A stretch of DNA of 64,000 bases. Origin: Atopobium sp. oral taxon 199 str. F0494. GTDB taxonomy: Bacteria; Actinomycetota; Coriobacteriia; Coriobacteriales; Atopobiaceae. Position 1 is the first letter of the stretch, and the number at the start of each line of letters is the position of its first letter. Positions 1-14,400 of this stretch are shown here, piece after piece. Both the position numbers and the translations under genes were made by a program. The notes below the pieces were generated by a model. The model was given only the letters and a program-made list of their open reading frames with translations. It was not told the DNA's origin and did no database searches. The DNA lies in NCBI RefSeq assembly GCF_000411555.1, contig NZ_KE150486.1, forward strand, positions 1 to 64,000, read 5' to 3'.

Positions 1-321
1 CCTCCCTTCCACCCACCCTCTCGTTCCCGAATTGTGGAGGATTTGTGAAGACGGCCTTTTCGGGTCTTTCGAAGGGGGGTAGAGACTATAGTTATTCCCC
101 GCGCGACGCTGACAGACCTACTAAAAGCGCAGCGCAGCGAACCTTGAAAACCGGATACTGAGATCGTAAAAGATCGACAAAGACAGACTAGCGAAATAAT
201 CGAATGTGAATGCAAATTCACGCCAATTCTTATATTTCAGCGAATCCGAGATCAGCGTGATCTAAGCGAGGATTTATACTCACCTCTTTTAACCTCTACA
301 GGCACATGTGTCTGTATCAGT
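1..321 (+). other. rRNA operon leader
   Basis: No protein gene is supported here. The stretch leads into 16S and reads as the transcribed leader; the promoter probably lies before the window. At about 131-165 there is a Gram-positive-style leader segment (ACCTTGAAAACCGGATACTGA). Its ACCGGATACTGA part can pair with TCAGTATCCGGT at about 1920-1932 in the 16S-23S spacer. GCGAGG and TACTCA near 263-280 can pair with TGAGTA and CCTCGC near 1874-1887. Together these look like the 16S processing stem. Short open frames here are ignored. Confidence 0.65.
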
Positions 322-5006
<4,685 letters not shown>

Positions 5007-5044
5007 ACATACTTTTACCAAACGCGATCCTTCTTCGATCGAAC

Positions 5045-5073
5045 AATCACACTGTGCGGCCCTCAGGGTACGT
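5045..5073 (+). other. 23S processing stem, right strand
   Basis: This is the partner of 1951-1979. It contains AATCACACTGTGCGGCC and ends GGGTACGTG. Together they form a stem of about 29 bp that loops out the whole 23S rRNA, with a few G-U pairs and one mismatch. Confidence 0.85.
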
Positions 5074-5109
5074 GAGCGAAAGCCTCGCTTGAAAGTCGAA
5101 TACCCCTTG

Positions 5110-5230
5110 TTGGTCAGCGATTATGGCAGGGAAGGCACACCTGGTCCCATTCCGAACCCAGAAGTTAAGCTCCCGAGCGCCGATGGTACTGCGGAGGAAG
5201 TCCGTGGGAGAGCAGGACGTCGCTGACCAA
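5110..5230 (+). rRNA. rrf: 5S ribosomal RNA
   Basis: 5S rRNA with the typical CCCATTCCGAACCCAGAAGTTAAG region (in two parts near 5147-5170) and GAGAGCAGGACG near 5209-5220. The terminal helix is unusually long: CCCCTTGTTGGTCAGCG before and CGCTGACCAACAAGGGG after form a perfect 17-bp stem reaching beyond the mature ends. The extension is probably a processing stem. Confidence 0.95.
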
Positions 5231-5277
5231 CAAGGGGCATTTGCATAGAGAGGGACTTTTGTGTGCGCGTATGTGGA

Positions 5278-5306
5278 GGCCTTGGGTATATGAAGGCCCT
5301 TTCATT
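5278..5306 (+). terminator. Putative terminator of the rRNA operon
   Basis: GGCCTT (5278-5283) and AAGGCC (5293-5298) form a hairpin with a 9-base loop, followed by CTTTCATT. The U-run is imperfect, so termination efficiency is uncertain. The position just after 5S fits. Confidence 0.5.
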
Positions 5307-5365
5307 AAAAACTTTTGTGCGCTACCTGCATAGATAGCATCTGTCGCTCAGACGCAAGTCCTCGT

Positions 5366-5430
5366 TTGTGGAATTTTAAAAATTCACAATATATTGACGA
5401 TATTCTCGAGCAAAAATACTATATATTGTG
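5366..5430 (+). promoter_or_regulatory. nrdDG promoter with two NrdR boxes
   Basis: Two AT-rich dyads match the NrdR box pattern: CAATATATTG (5387-5396) and CTATATATTG (5419-5428). Their starts are exactly 32 bp apart, the three-helical-turn spacing known for tandem NrdR boxes. They sit on a candidate sigma-A promoter, TTGACG (5394-5399) and TACTAT (5417-5422) with a 17-bp spacer. One box covers the -35 and the other the -10. A further dyad (GAATTTT/AAAATTC, 5371-5385) lies just upstream and is AT-rich like an UP element. Inference: NrdR with ATP/dATP bound represses nrdDG here. Confidence 0.85.
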
Positions 5431-5560
5431 GCATAGTAGATGGCACGCAAAAGCGCGCGCAAGGCTGCAATACTATGACACTAAAAGCCCTGCCTACGCT
5501 TTACGGCTTCAAATGGGTTTGGGAGCGAGACTCTCAAGGGGCTTGTCAAGGAGATAGTCC

Positions 5561-7783
5561 ATGAAAATCATCAAACGTAACGGCTCAGAGGTAACCTTTG
5601 ACGTCGACAAGATTGAAAACGCTATTGCCAAGGCAAACGCGGAGGTGAGCGAGGACGAGCGTCTCACAAAACGTGAAATCCGCTTTGCGGCGCTCAATGT
5701 GACCGACGAATGCATGGAGGCGGGGCATACCGTTACCGTTGAGGAGGTCCAGGACCTTGTCGAGGATCAGCTGATGGCGCTTGATCATTTTGAAGTGGCT
5801 CGCAAATACATCATTTATCGGTATGTACAAAACCAGAAGCGTCAGAAGAATACTACAGACGACAAGATCCTCTCGCTGATTGAATGCAACAACGAGGAGG
5901 TCAAACAGGAGAATTCCAATAAGAATCCTACGGTCGTCTCTGTGCAGCGTGACTATATGGCCGGTGAGGTGTCCAAAGATCTTGTCCAGCGCGAACTGCT
6001 TCCTGAAGATATCGTAGCCGCTCACAACGAAGGCCTTATTCACTTCCATGACTCTGACTACTTCGCACAGCATATGCACAACTGTGATCTCATCAACTTG
6101 GAGGATATGCTGCAAAATGGCACTGTCATTTCGGGTACGCTCATTGAACGCCCGCATACGTTTTCTACGGCATGCAACATCGCAACGCAGATTATCGCGC
6201 AAGTTGCCTCATGCCAGTATGGCGGTCAGTCCATCTCGCTCGCGCATCTTGCCTCTTTTGTGGATGTTTCCCGCAAAAAGATCCGCAAGACGGTTCTCGA
6301 AGAAATGAACTCTATCGGCATAGAGTTGAATGCCGGTCAGTTGAGTGACATGGTTGAGAGTCGTCTTCGCGACGAAATTCGCCGCGGCGTCCAGACCATT
6401 CAATATCAGGTTGTTACGTTGATGACCACCAATGGCCAGGCTCCTTTCATTACCGTCTTTATGTATCTCAACGAGGCGAAAAACGAGCAAGAGAAACGGG
6501 ACCTCGCGCTTGTTATTGAAGAGACCTTGCGTCAGCGCTATGAAGGCGTTAAGAACGAAGAGGGTGTCTGGATCACTCCCGCGTTCCCTAAGCTCATTTA
6601 TGTGCTTGAAGAGGATAATATCCATGAGGATTCAGAGTTCTTCTATCTCACTAAGATGGCTGCAAAATGCACAGCTCGTCGTCTTGTGCCCGACTATATC
6701 TCGGAAAAGAAGATGAAAGAGTACAAGCTTTCAGCTGGCGAGAAGGAAGGCGAGGGCGATTGTTATACCTGTATGGGATGTCGTTCCTTCCTGACGCCCG
6801 ATCGTTCCGGTAACGGCTATAACAACGTAGCCCGCGCTAAAAACTACGAACCCGGCAAGCCAAAGTACTACGGCCGCTTCAATCAGGGTGTCGTGACCAT
6901 CAATCTGCCTGATGTCGCGCTTTCTTCCGGTCGTGACATAGATAAGTTCTGGGAGATTTTCGATGAGCGTCTCGAGCTGTGCCACCGTGCGCTTCGCTGC
7001 CGCCATGAGCGCCTGAAAGGAACGCTTTCCGACGCCGCTCCGATTCTGTGGCAGTATGGCGCTCTTGCTCGCCTTAATAAAGGCGAGAAGATCGACTCTC
7101 TGCTGTATGGTGGTTACTCCACGATTTCCCTGGGCTATGCTGGTCTGTATGAGTGCGTTAAAGCTATGACTGGCTACAGCCATACGGATAAGGAAGCTAC
7201 GCCGTTCGCGCTTCAGGTCATGCAGCACATGAATGACAAGTGCGCCGAGTGGAAAGCCGCCGAGGACATCGACTACTCCATCTACGGTACGCCGCTTGAG
7301 TCTACGACCTATAAGTTCGCCAAGGCTCTTCAGCGCCGCTTTGGCGTCATTCCTGGCATTACGGACAAGGGCTACATCACCAATAGCTATCATGTTCATG
7401 TCGCGGAAGAGATTGACGCCTTCCAGAAGCTGCAATTTGAATCCGAATTCCAGCGTCTGTCTCCGGGTGGAGCCATTTCCTACGTCGAGGTTCCCAACAT
7501 GCAGGATAACCTTGAAGCCGTCATCCGTGTTATGCAGTTCATCTATGACCACATCATGTATGCCGAGCTCAATACCAAGTCTGATTACTGCCAGGTCTGC
7601 GGGTATGACGGTGAGATACAGATTGTTGAGGATGATGGCAAGCTGGTGTGGGAGTGCCCGCGTTGCGGCAACCGCGATCAGAATAAGATGAATGTTGCGC
7701 GTCGTACCTGTGGCTATATCGGCACTCAATTCTGGAATCAGGGCCGTACGCAGGAGATCAAGGACCGCGTCCTTCATCTGTAG
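5561..7783 (+). CDS. nrdD: Anaerobic ribonucleoside-triphosphate reductase (class III)
   Basis: Reduces ribonucleoside triphosphates to deoxy forms under anaerobic conditions using a glycyl radical. The 740-residue protein begins with an ATP-cone (about 1-90, KRNGSEVTFDVDKIENAI), which senses ATP/dATP. The central finger-loop region contains YTCMGCRSFL, where the catalytic thiyl cysteine is expected. A zinc site is formed by CQVC and CPRC near the C-terminus, and the glycyl radical motif RRTCGYIG lies about 25 residues from the end. Length and order are typical. The start is set by GGAG about 8 bases upstream. nrdG follows after 84 bp, and the promoter carries two NrdR boxes. Nothing is missing, so the enzyme should be active. 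Confidence 0.97.
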   Translation: MKIIKRNGSEVTFDVDKIENAIAKANAEVSEDERLTKREIRFAALNVTDECMEAGHTVTVEEVQDLVEDQLMALDHFEVARKYIIYRYVQNQKRQKNTTDDKILSLIECNNEEVKQENSNKNPTVVSVQRDYMAGEVSKDLVQRELLPEDIVAAHNEGLIHFHDSDYFAQHMHNCDLINLEDMLQNGTVISGTLIERPHTFSTACNIATQIIAQVASCQYGGQSISLAHLASFVDVSRKKIRKTVLEEMNSIGIELNAGQLSDMVESRLRDEIRRGVQTIQYQVVTLMTTNGQAPFITVFMYLNEAKNEQEKRDLALVIEETLRQRYEGVKNEEGVWITPAFPKLIYVLEEDNIHEDSEFFYLTKMAAKCTARRLVPDYISEKKMKEYKLSAGEKEGEGDCYTCMGCRSFLTPDRSGNGYNNVARAKNYEPGKPKYYGRFNQGVVTINLPDVALSSGRDIDKFWEIFDERLELCHRALRCRHERLKGTLSDAAPILWQYGALARLNKGEKIDSLLYGGYSTISLGYAGLYECVKAMTGYSHTDKEATPFALQVMQHMNDKCAEWKAAEDIDYSIYGTPLESTTYKFAKALQRRFGVIPGITDKGYITNSYHVHVAEEIDAFQKLQFESEFQRLSPGGAISYVEVPNMQDNLEAVIRVMQFIYDHIMYAELNTKSDYCQVCGYDGEIQIVEDDGKLVWECPRCGNRDQNKMNVARRTCGYIGTQFWNQGRTQEIKDRVLHL

Positions 7784-7803
7784 ACTTTTTTGGAGTTTCT
7801 GAC

Positions 7804-7839
7804 GAGCAGGGCGGCGTACGCGGCTCTGCTCGCTTTTCT
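7804..7839 (+). terminator. Hairpin with U-run between nrdD and nrdG
   Basis: CGAGCAG (7804-7810) and CTGCTCG (7826-7832) pair around a GC-rich loop that can itself pair partly. CTTTTCTT follows. It has the form of a weak intrinsic terminator inside the operon and could make less activase than reductase. It may equally be an mRNA-stabilising hairpin. Confidence 0.5.
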
Positions 7840-7867
7840 TCAAAAGATGATATATGGAAGCATTGCT

Positions 7868-8413
7868 ATGAACTACTCAAATATCAAATACTCCGATATC
7901 GCCAACGGGGTAGGCATCCGTACGACGCTTTTTGTCTCAGGGTGCCGCCTGCGCTGCAAAGGCTGTTTTAACTTTGAGGCATGGGACTTCAAGAGCGGAA
8001 AGGTGTTTACTCCTGAAGTTGAACAGACGATTATCGATTCTTTGGCACCCTCCTATGTCGATGGACTTTCAGTGCTTGGAGGAGAGCCTATGGAGCCTGA
8101 AAACCAGGAGGTTCTTGTCGGCTTTCTTGAGCGCGTTAAGGAGACGTATCCCACTAAGACCATTTGGCTGTATTCCGGCCATACGTGGGAAGAGCTTACA
8201 CAAGGTGAGTGGCATCTTGCTCCTACCGATCGTATTTTGAGATGCCTTGATGTTCTTGTCGATGGACCATGGGTGCAGGAACTCTACGACATTACTCTGC
8301 GGTTCAGAGGCTCGTCAAATCAGCGTCTTATTGACGTACCTTCGACACTGGAAGCGGGAGAGGTCGTTTTGTGGGAGGATGAACCGCTTTTCTCTGAGCG
8401 CGGCATGCAGTAG
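7868..8413 (+). CDS. nrdG: Anaerobic ribonucleotide reductase activating protein
   Basis: Radical SAM enzyme that installs the glycyl radical on NrdD. The CX3CX2C iron-sulfur motif is at residues 26-33 (C26, C30, C33 in SGCRLRCKGC), close to the N-terminus as usual. LGGEPM near residue 75 is the typical GGE motif for SAM binding. I chose the ATG at 7868 because GGAAG sits 7 bases upstream and the protein then begins MNYSNIKYSDIANG, as in the family. The frame stays open up to 7790, but that extension has no family match. Length 181 residues. Expressed with nrdD; an internal hairpin lies between them. Confidence 0.95.
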   Translation: MNYSNIKYSDIANGVGIRTTLFVSGCRLRCKGCFNFEAWDFKSGKVFTPEVEQTIIDSLAPSYVDGLSVLGGEPMEPENQEVLVGFLERVKETYPTKTIWLYSGHTWEELTQGEWHLAPTDRILRCLDVLVDGPWVQELYDITLRFRGSSNQRLIDVPSTLEAGEVVLWEDEPLFSERGMQ

Positions 8414-8488
8414 AAGTTTTCAAATGCAGCCGGAGGTCGTACAATTATTCGGGAGTATGAGCACTATCCCTGTATTCTAGGAGGACTA

Positions 8489-9373
8489 ATGGCTGACTAC
8501 GCGCTTTGCTGCTGTTCAACCGCTGATGTTTCTGAGGAACTTCTTCAATCTCGTGATATCAAGTATGTCTATTTCAACTACGAACTCAACGGAGTCCAGT
8601 GTCGGGATGACTTTGGCCGCACTAATACTCCCTCTGAGCTGTATCGTAAGATGCTTGAAGGACAGCCATGCCGTACATCGCAGGTGAGTGTCGGACAGTA
8701 TATGACTTTTTGGAAACCGTTTCTTGAGGCTGGACAGGATGTATTTCACCTGACGCTCTCCTCGGGAATTTCCGGCTCCTATGAGTCCGCCGTTGCCGCC
8801 AGAGAAGAGCTGAAAGGGGAGTTTCCAAACAGGAAGGTTGTCGTGGTTGATTCGCTGCAGGCTTCCGCGGGCTATGGTCTGCTCGTTGATAAAGCTGCCG
8901 ATAAGCGTGACGAAGGTCTGACCATAGATGAGCTTGAGGCATGGGCGCTGGAGAATCGCGACCGTGTCTACGCGTGGTTCTTTTCGACAGACCTCACGTT
9001 TTTTATTCGCGGCGGGCGTATTTCCAAGGCGGCCGGTCTGCTCGGAGGCATGCTGAACATTTGCCCTGTGATGGACGTTGAGCCCGATGGATCGCTAGCG
9101 GTAAAAGAGAAGGCGCGCGGAAGAAAGAAAGCTGAGCGCCGCATCATTGATATCATGCGCAATTCCTGTGAAGGTGGCTCAGATTACGCTGACAAGGTAT
9201 TTATCTCCAACTCCGAATGCCTGAAAGACGCGGAGTCGGTCGCCGATAAGGTTCGCACGAATTTCCCGCAGGTGAAAACGGTTGATATTTTCGACATTGG
9301 CGCGACTATTGGCGTTCATACGGGCCCCGGAACGGTCGCAACCTTTTGGTGGGGAGCAAAGGGCCGCGCTTGA
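8489..9373 (+). CDS. DegV family fatty-acid-binding protein
   Basis: 294 residues with the DegV/EDD fold. Family members bind a fatty acid, and in some Gram-positives they serve as FakB, presenting fatty acids to the kinase FakA. Visible family features are PCRTSQVSVGQY (about 60-72), LSSGISGSYESA (about 91-102), VVDSLQASAGYG (about 127-138) and TFFIRGGRISKAAG (about 170-183). A strong AGGAGG lies 5-6 bases before the ATG. No fakA-like gene is in the window, so the fatty-acid-kinase role is inferred from family only. It appears to be a single transcription unit after nrdDG. Confidence 0.93.
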   Translation: MADYALCCCSTADVSEELLQSRDIKYVYFNYELNGVQCRDDFGRTNTPSELYRKMLEGQPCRTSQVSVGQYMTFWKPFLEAGQDVFHLTLSSGISGSYESAVAAREELKGEFPNRKVVVVDSLQASAGYGLLVDKAADKRDEGLTIDELEAWALENRDRVYAWFFSTDLTFFIRGGRISKAAGLLGGMLNICPVMDVEPDGSLAVKEKARGRKKAERRIIDIMRNSCEGGSDYADKVFISNSECLKDAESVADKVRTNFPQVKTVDIFDIGATIGVHTGPGTVATFWWGAKGRA

Positions 9374-9520
9374 GTCCTGCAGCAGCGGCAGACAGCTTCA
9401 GATGCGCTGTCTTCAAGAGGGATTTTGATTGTTCTGCACTAAGTGTCGTTTGCGGGTATTATAGAACGTGTTCAGGATTATGCGCGGATTGGTGTCCGCG
9501 CGGTATGAAGGGGATTTCAT

Positions 9521-9976
9521 ATGGGTGATTTTGTAAAGGCCGATGACGTTTTTGTCAACGAGCACGCGACGAGTCGCGAAGAAGTCCTGCGTTTCATTTC
9601 CGAGCAGGCACAGGCCAAGGGCATCTCCAACAACGCTGATGCAACATACGAGGCGTTTATGGCCCGCGAAGGCATGGGTGAAACTGGTATGACCGACGGC
9701 TTTGCTGTTCCCCATGCTAAGGACGCATCCATTGTAAACGCTGGTGTCATCGTCTTTAAAAATGACACGACCCTTGACTGGCCAAGCTTTGACGAAAAGC
9801 CCGTTGATGTCGCGATTGCTCTGCTCGTCCCTGATGGCGAGGCTGGCACTACTCATATTCAACTTCTTTCCAAGACTGCGGTGCTCTTGATGAAGGACGA
9901 GTTTAAGGCGCTTGTTCACGGCACCGACGACAAGCAGAAGATTGCTGACGCTATCAACGCGGGCATCGAAGCATAG
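9521..9976 (+). CDS. PTS fructose-type IIA domain protein, stand-alone
   Basis: A 151-residue phosphocarrier of the fructose/mannitol PTS IIA family (PTS_EIIA_2). The phospho-accepting histidine is His65 in FAVPHAKD, the usual context. No IIB, IIC, HPr or EI gene lies nearby, so it is an orphan. It could serve a PTS encoded elsewhere or act as a regulator. Start chosen at the ATG at 9521, with AAGGGG about 8 bases upstream. A good intrinsic terminator follows at 9998. Confidence 0.9.
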   Translation: MGDFVKADDVFVNEHATSREEVLRFISEQAQAKGISNNADATYEAFMAREGMGETGMTDGFAVPHAKDASIVNAGVIVFKNDTTLDWPSFDEKPVDVAIALLVPDGEAGTTHIQLLSKTAVLLMKDEFKALVHGTDDKQKIADAINAGIEA

Positions 9977-9997
9977 TTTTGCCTTCTGCAGCGTTCT

Positions 9998-10034
9998 GTA
10001 ATGGCCTCGGCAGTTTGTCAAGGCCATTACTTTT
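9998..10034 (+). terminator. Intrinsic terminator after the PTS IIA gene
   Basis: A perfect 10-bp stem, GTAATGGCCT (9998-10007) with AGGCCATTAC (10021-10030), a 13-base loop, then TTTT. Confidence 0.85.
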
Positions 10035-10097
10035 ACCGAGGTAAGCTGTGACTGGTTATTCTTAGAGCAACAGCATATGTATGTGCAGAGAAAACGC

Positions 10098-10142
10098 CAG
10101 AAACGAGGGCGTTAGAAACAGCGGGTAGCAGAAACGAGGGCG
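10098..10142 (+). repeat. 14-bp direct repeat before the DJ-1 gene
   Basis: CAGAAACGAGGGCG occurs at 10098-10111 and again at 10129-10142, with the similar AGAAACAGCGGG between them. The second copy sits directly on the ribosome-binding region of the next gene (GAGGGCGG before ATG 10146). Confidence 0.8.
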
Positions 10143-10145
10143 GTA

Positions 10146-10715
10146 ATGTTTAAAAAACAGACTGATCAGCACGTTGCGGTATTCTTTGCGGATGGATGCG
10201 AAGAGATTGAAGGGCTTACCGTTGTGGACCTTCTTTTTCGCGCGGGCATTCCCTGTGACAAGGTATCCATTTCAGATACCTATCAAGTGACTTCCTCACA
10301 TGAGGTAACGTTTCTCTGCAATAAACGCATCTCAGATATAGACTTTGATGACTACGCCATGCTGGTGCTGCCTGGTGGTATTCCCGGTACGCCCAATCTG
10401 GCTGCGTCAGAGTCTCTTATGCGGGCAATCGGTGTATATGCGGCACAAGGAAAGGCTTTGGCTGCCATCTGCGCTGCACCTTCTATCTATGCGGAGCAGG
10501 GACTTCTTGAAGGTGTACGCGCTACGGCTAATCCCGATTTTCAGCACGTACTGAGCGAGAAGGGAGCCGTACTTGCTCACGATCCTGTGGTAGTTGATGG
10601 TTCTTTCATCACCAGTCAGGGAGCGGGAACCGCTATGCTGTTCGCTCTTGAGATTGTTCGTTATTTTCTGGGCGACGAAGCCGTTCGGCGCGTGCGTGAG
10701 AGCGTGGTACTGTAA
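10146..10715 (+). CDS. DJ-1/PfpI family protein (YajL/ThiJ type)
   Basis: 189 residues with the DJ-1/PfpI fold. Visible are FADGCEEIE (about 14-22, with the conserved acid), LPGGIPGTPNL (about 75-85) and the nucleophile cysteine in AAICAAPSIYAEQG (about 102-115). This arrangement fits the YajL/DJ-1 branch, whose members are oxidative-stress or carbonyl-damage proteins. The older ThiJ thiamine label is historical. The gene stands alone before the ABC exporter pair. The RBS (GAGGGCGG) overlaps a short direct repeat. Exact substrate unknown. Confidence 0.9.
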   Translation: MFKKQTDQHVAVFFADGCEEIEGLTVVDLLFRAGIPCDKVSISDTYQVTSSHEVTFLCNKRISDIDFDDYAMLVLPGGIPGTPNLAASESLMRAIGVYAAQGKALAAICAAPSIYAEQGLLEGVRATANPDFQHVLSEKGAVLAHDPVVVDGSFITSQGAGTAMLFALEIVRYFLGDEAVRRVRESVVL

Positions 10716-10762
10716 AGCTATACAATTAAGTAGGTGCAGGGTAACAATCTGTAGGAGACGGC

Positions 10763-11464
10763 ATGCCGTTTGTTGAATTCAAAGATGTCCGCAAAATCTA
10801 TCGCATGGGTGCTGTTGAGGTGCACGCGGTAGACGGGATGAACTTTGAAATTGAAAAAGGGGAGCTTTGCGTCATTGTCGGTCCTTCAGGAGCAGGTAAG
10901 ACAACGGTCTTGAATATGCTTGGAGGCATGGACACCTGTACGTCGGGCACTATTACGCTTGATGGAAAAGACGTAGGGAGTCTCTCCGAGCGCGAGAGAA
11001 CACTGTACCGCCGCTACGATATCGGTTTTGTATTCCAGTTCTATAATTTGGTGCAGAATTTAACTGCGCTGGAAAATGTTGAGCTGGCAACGCAGATTTG
11101 CGAAAATCCCATGAACCCGCTGGACGCCCTTGAGGCTGTAGGTTTAGCGGAGAGAAAAGACAGTTTTCCCTCGCAGCTTTCCGGTGGTCAGCAGCAACGC
11201 GTTTCCATTGCTCGAGCTCTGGCGAAAAATCCCCGTCTGCTCTTATGTGACGAGCCTACAGGAGCTCTTGATTACAAGACCGGGAAGCAAATTCTGAAGC
11301 TCTTACAGAACACCTGTAAAGAACAGCATGAAACGGTGGCCATTGTTACCCATAACCTTGCGTTTACTCAGATTGCCGATAGGGTTATTCATGTGCATGA
11401 AGGGAAGGCATCAAAAATTGAAATAAACGAGCATCCTGCTGACGCGATGACAGTTGAGTGGTAG
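10763..11464 (+). CDS. ABC transporter ATP-binding protein (LolD/MacB class)
   Basis: 233-residue ATPase with Walker A GPSGAGKTT (about 40-48), Q-loop FQFYNLVQNL, signature LSGGQQQR (about 138-145), Walker [13 protein letters not shown] (about 158-169) and the H-loop histidine in IVTHN. The class pairs with FtsX-like permeases rather than importers. GGAG lies 8 bases before the ATG at 10763. The next gene, the permease, starts within 2 bases or overlaps, so the two form one complex. Substrate unknown; in Gram-positives such pairs often move lipids or peptides, or act on the envelope. Confidence 0.93.
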   Translation: MPFVEFKDVRKIYRMGAVEVHAVDGMNFEIEKGELCVIVGPSGAGKTTVLNMLGGMDTCTSGTITLDGKDVGSLSERERTLYRRYDIGFVFQFYNLVQNLTALENVELATQICENPMNPLDALEAVGLAERKDSFPSQLSGGQQQRVSIARALAKNPRLLLCDEPTGALDYKTGKQILKLLQNTCKEQHETVAIVTHNLAFTQIADRVIHVHEGKASKIEINEHPADAMTVEW

Positions 11465-11465
11465 C

Positions 11466-14400
11466 ATGTCGCGCGCTTTGATACAGGAGACCTTGCGAGC
11501 CATTAAAGGCTCACTTGGCCGCTTCGTTGCCATCATGGGCATCGTAGCTCTAGGCTGCGGGTTCTTTTCGGGGCTTCAGATGACGGGGCGCGATATGCGC
11601 CTGGCTGCCGATGAATTTTACGATACCCAGGGGCTCTATGATATTCGCGTAGTCTCTACGCTGGGGTTTGAACGTGCAGACATCAATCGCCTCGCTGCAA
11701 TCGAAGGCGTTGAGGCAGCTCTTCCGTCTCGTTCGGCTGACGTCATGGCTACCATACACTCAACTCGGATGGTTACCCGCGTTATAGAACTTCCCGCAGA
11801 CGGGGCCGCGGCATCTGAAAATTCAGACGCCGCACAAGAGCGCCCTTTCAATCAGCCGGTTCTGACGGAAGGTCGTTGGCCTGTGACAGCCAATGAAGTG
11901 GTGATTTCGTCTGACCCTAAGAAACACAACGATGTTCCTCTCGGCTCAACCATCGACATTCCCGAAAGTTCTGGTGGAGTGCATCTTAAGGGAGGCGCGT
12001 ATACGGTTGTTGGCTATGTCAACGCGCCAACCTTTCCATCCAGCAATAACTTCGGATCAACCTCGCTCGGAAACGGAGTAGTGGAAGAGTTTGCCTATGT
12101 GCCAGCGGCTGCCTTTGAAGAGAATGATCCGTACACCGACGTATACCTTCAAGTAAAAGAAGCTCGTGCGTCCGTTTCTGGTTCTGATACCTATAAGAGC
12201 GCTATTGCTTCCGTTGAAAACCGTATTGAGGACGAGCTTCCTTCTCTTGCGCGTGCGCGTGTTGAAGACGTGCGCAAAGAAGCGCAACGCAGTGTTGATG
12301 AGGCGCGTGCGGCATATGATGAGTCTCGTCTTGAAGCCGACCGCAAACTTGGTGACGCGCGCTCGCAACTTGACGATGCGCAGGCACAGATAGAAGCAAG
12401 TGAGTCCAAGCTTTCTGCAGGAAAGAGAGAGGCCGAGACGGGAACTTCTCGCTTGGAAGCGGAAAAGGTAAGAGTTCAAAGACAGCTTGCAGCTGCGCGA
12501 GAAGAACTTGACGCATCGGCACAGAAAATCTCAGAGGGAAGAGCCCTTCTCGCCGCAGGAGAAGAACAGTATGTTGCAGGCGCAGCGCAGCTTGCGCAAG
12601 GACAGGCTGACTATGAGGAAAGCTTTGCCGCCTTTGACAACGCCCGCGCACAGGCACTTGCTGTCCTTTCATCTCAAGGCATTACGGCGTCGACACTTGA
12701 AGAAGCGAAAGCTCAGCTTGAAACTGTGGGATATCCGACTGATGACATCGACGCGTTACTTGCGGCGCAGGCAAGACTTCAAGCGGCTGATGCTGAACTC
12801 AAACAAAAGCAGACTGAGCTTGTCGCCGCTCGCGAAGCGCTTGATGCTCAAACCGCAAATCTCAATGATGCTCAACAAAAGCTCAGCGCGGGTGAGAAAG
12901 CATATCAGGCAGCCGTATGCGATTCAAATACTCAGTTTGCCTCCGCTCAAGAAAAACTCGATGCGGCAGTTCAGGAGCTGACAGAGGGCCGTGCAAAGCT
13001 CGACAGTGCTCGCCAGCAGCACAGCGAAGGACAGAGAAGGTATGAGGAAGCAAAGGCGGAAGCCGAAGCTCAGCTGTCCGATGCGAAAGCGCAGATTGAT
13101 GAGGCTCAAAAAAAGGTTGATGAGCTTGAGGCACCTGATATGTATGTGCTTAACCGAACTAAAGACAGAGGAAATGTAGCCTACGACGATGACTCACATA
13201 GAATCGATGATATCGCCAACGTATTTCCTCTGATGTTCTTTCTGGTAGCTGCCCTTATCGCGTTGACTACAATGACCCGTATGGTTTCAGAGGAGCGCAC
13301 CGTCATTGGTATGCATAAGGCGCTCGGTTACTCAAAGGGCGCGATTGCCGCAAAATATGTCCTGTATGCGGCAAGCGCTTCCAGTATAGGGGCGGTGCTC
13401 GGTATCGCGCTTCTCTCTCAAATCCTTCCGGGTATTATCATTTCCGCTTATGCCTCGATCTACACTATTCCCCACGCAACAGCCGCGCTGCCGGTGAGCC
13501 TTCCCATAGCACTTCTCTCCGGCGGCCTTGGGGTAGGTGTTACGCTTCTTGCGACGGTGTTTGCCGTGCTTTCGACACTTCGTGAGGAGCCCTCGGCGCT
13601 TATGCTTCCTAAGGCTCCGAAAGCAGGATCGCGCGTCTTGCTTGAGCGTATGACGCCGATTTGGAAGCGGCTGTCTTTCTCGTGGAAAGTGTCGGTACGA
13701 AACCTTTTCCGCTTTAAGCGGCGCTTATGTATGACGCTCATCGGTATTGCCGGCTGTACGGCGCTTGTGTTGGTGGCTTTTGGCGTGCAGGATTCCATCA
13801 ACGACGTTATCAATGCCCAATGGCCTGGCATCTTTCAGTATGACTACATAGTAGGGATGAAACAGGAGGCTACGCTTGATGATATCGAAGCGGTCCAAAA
13901 AAGTATCGTAGCGGTTACGCGGACGGCAGCCGATAAAGTGGTGTCCGATGATGTTGCCGTTGTCCGCCGTGAGAACGTGTTGCTTTCTTCCGCTTCCGTA
14001 CCAAAGGACAAAGCCGTTTCAGTGTCAGCGATGTCCCCTCTTGATGCAAAGCGCTTTGAGCAAGTCGTGACGCTGAGAGAGCGAACATCCCAACAACCTC
14101 TTGAGTTTACTGGCGATTCCGTGGTGCTTTCCGAAAAAATCGCAAAGAAGCTGAACGTACAGGTTGGAGACACGATTACTGTGTATGAGCAGGATCGCAT
14201 CGGCAACGTCGCAGATGCCGGCAGACCGCTTACTGTGACAGGAATTACCGAGAATTACGCCTGGCATTATATGTATCTGGGGGTCGACGCCGAACAGTCG
14301 CTTGGGTCTCGAGAAAACATTTCTTACGCGCTGCTCTTTTCCGCTCCGAACGATGAAACAATCCGTCAGCACCTCGGCGATGAGCTTTCAAAAGACTCTC

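Noticed and set aside
6731-7843. 370-codon frame antisense to nrdD
   Set aside because: Complement of a clear gene with strong codon bias; no RBS and no family features.
9390-9412. AGACAGC/GCTGTCT hairpin after the DegV gene as a terminator
   Set aside because: There is no T-run after it and the stem is short; a terminator cannot be supported.
10146-10715. Thiamine biosynthesis gene thiJ
   Set aside because: The label is historical for the DJ-1 family; there are no thiamine genes nearby and no TPP riboswitch.
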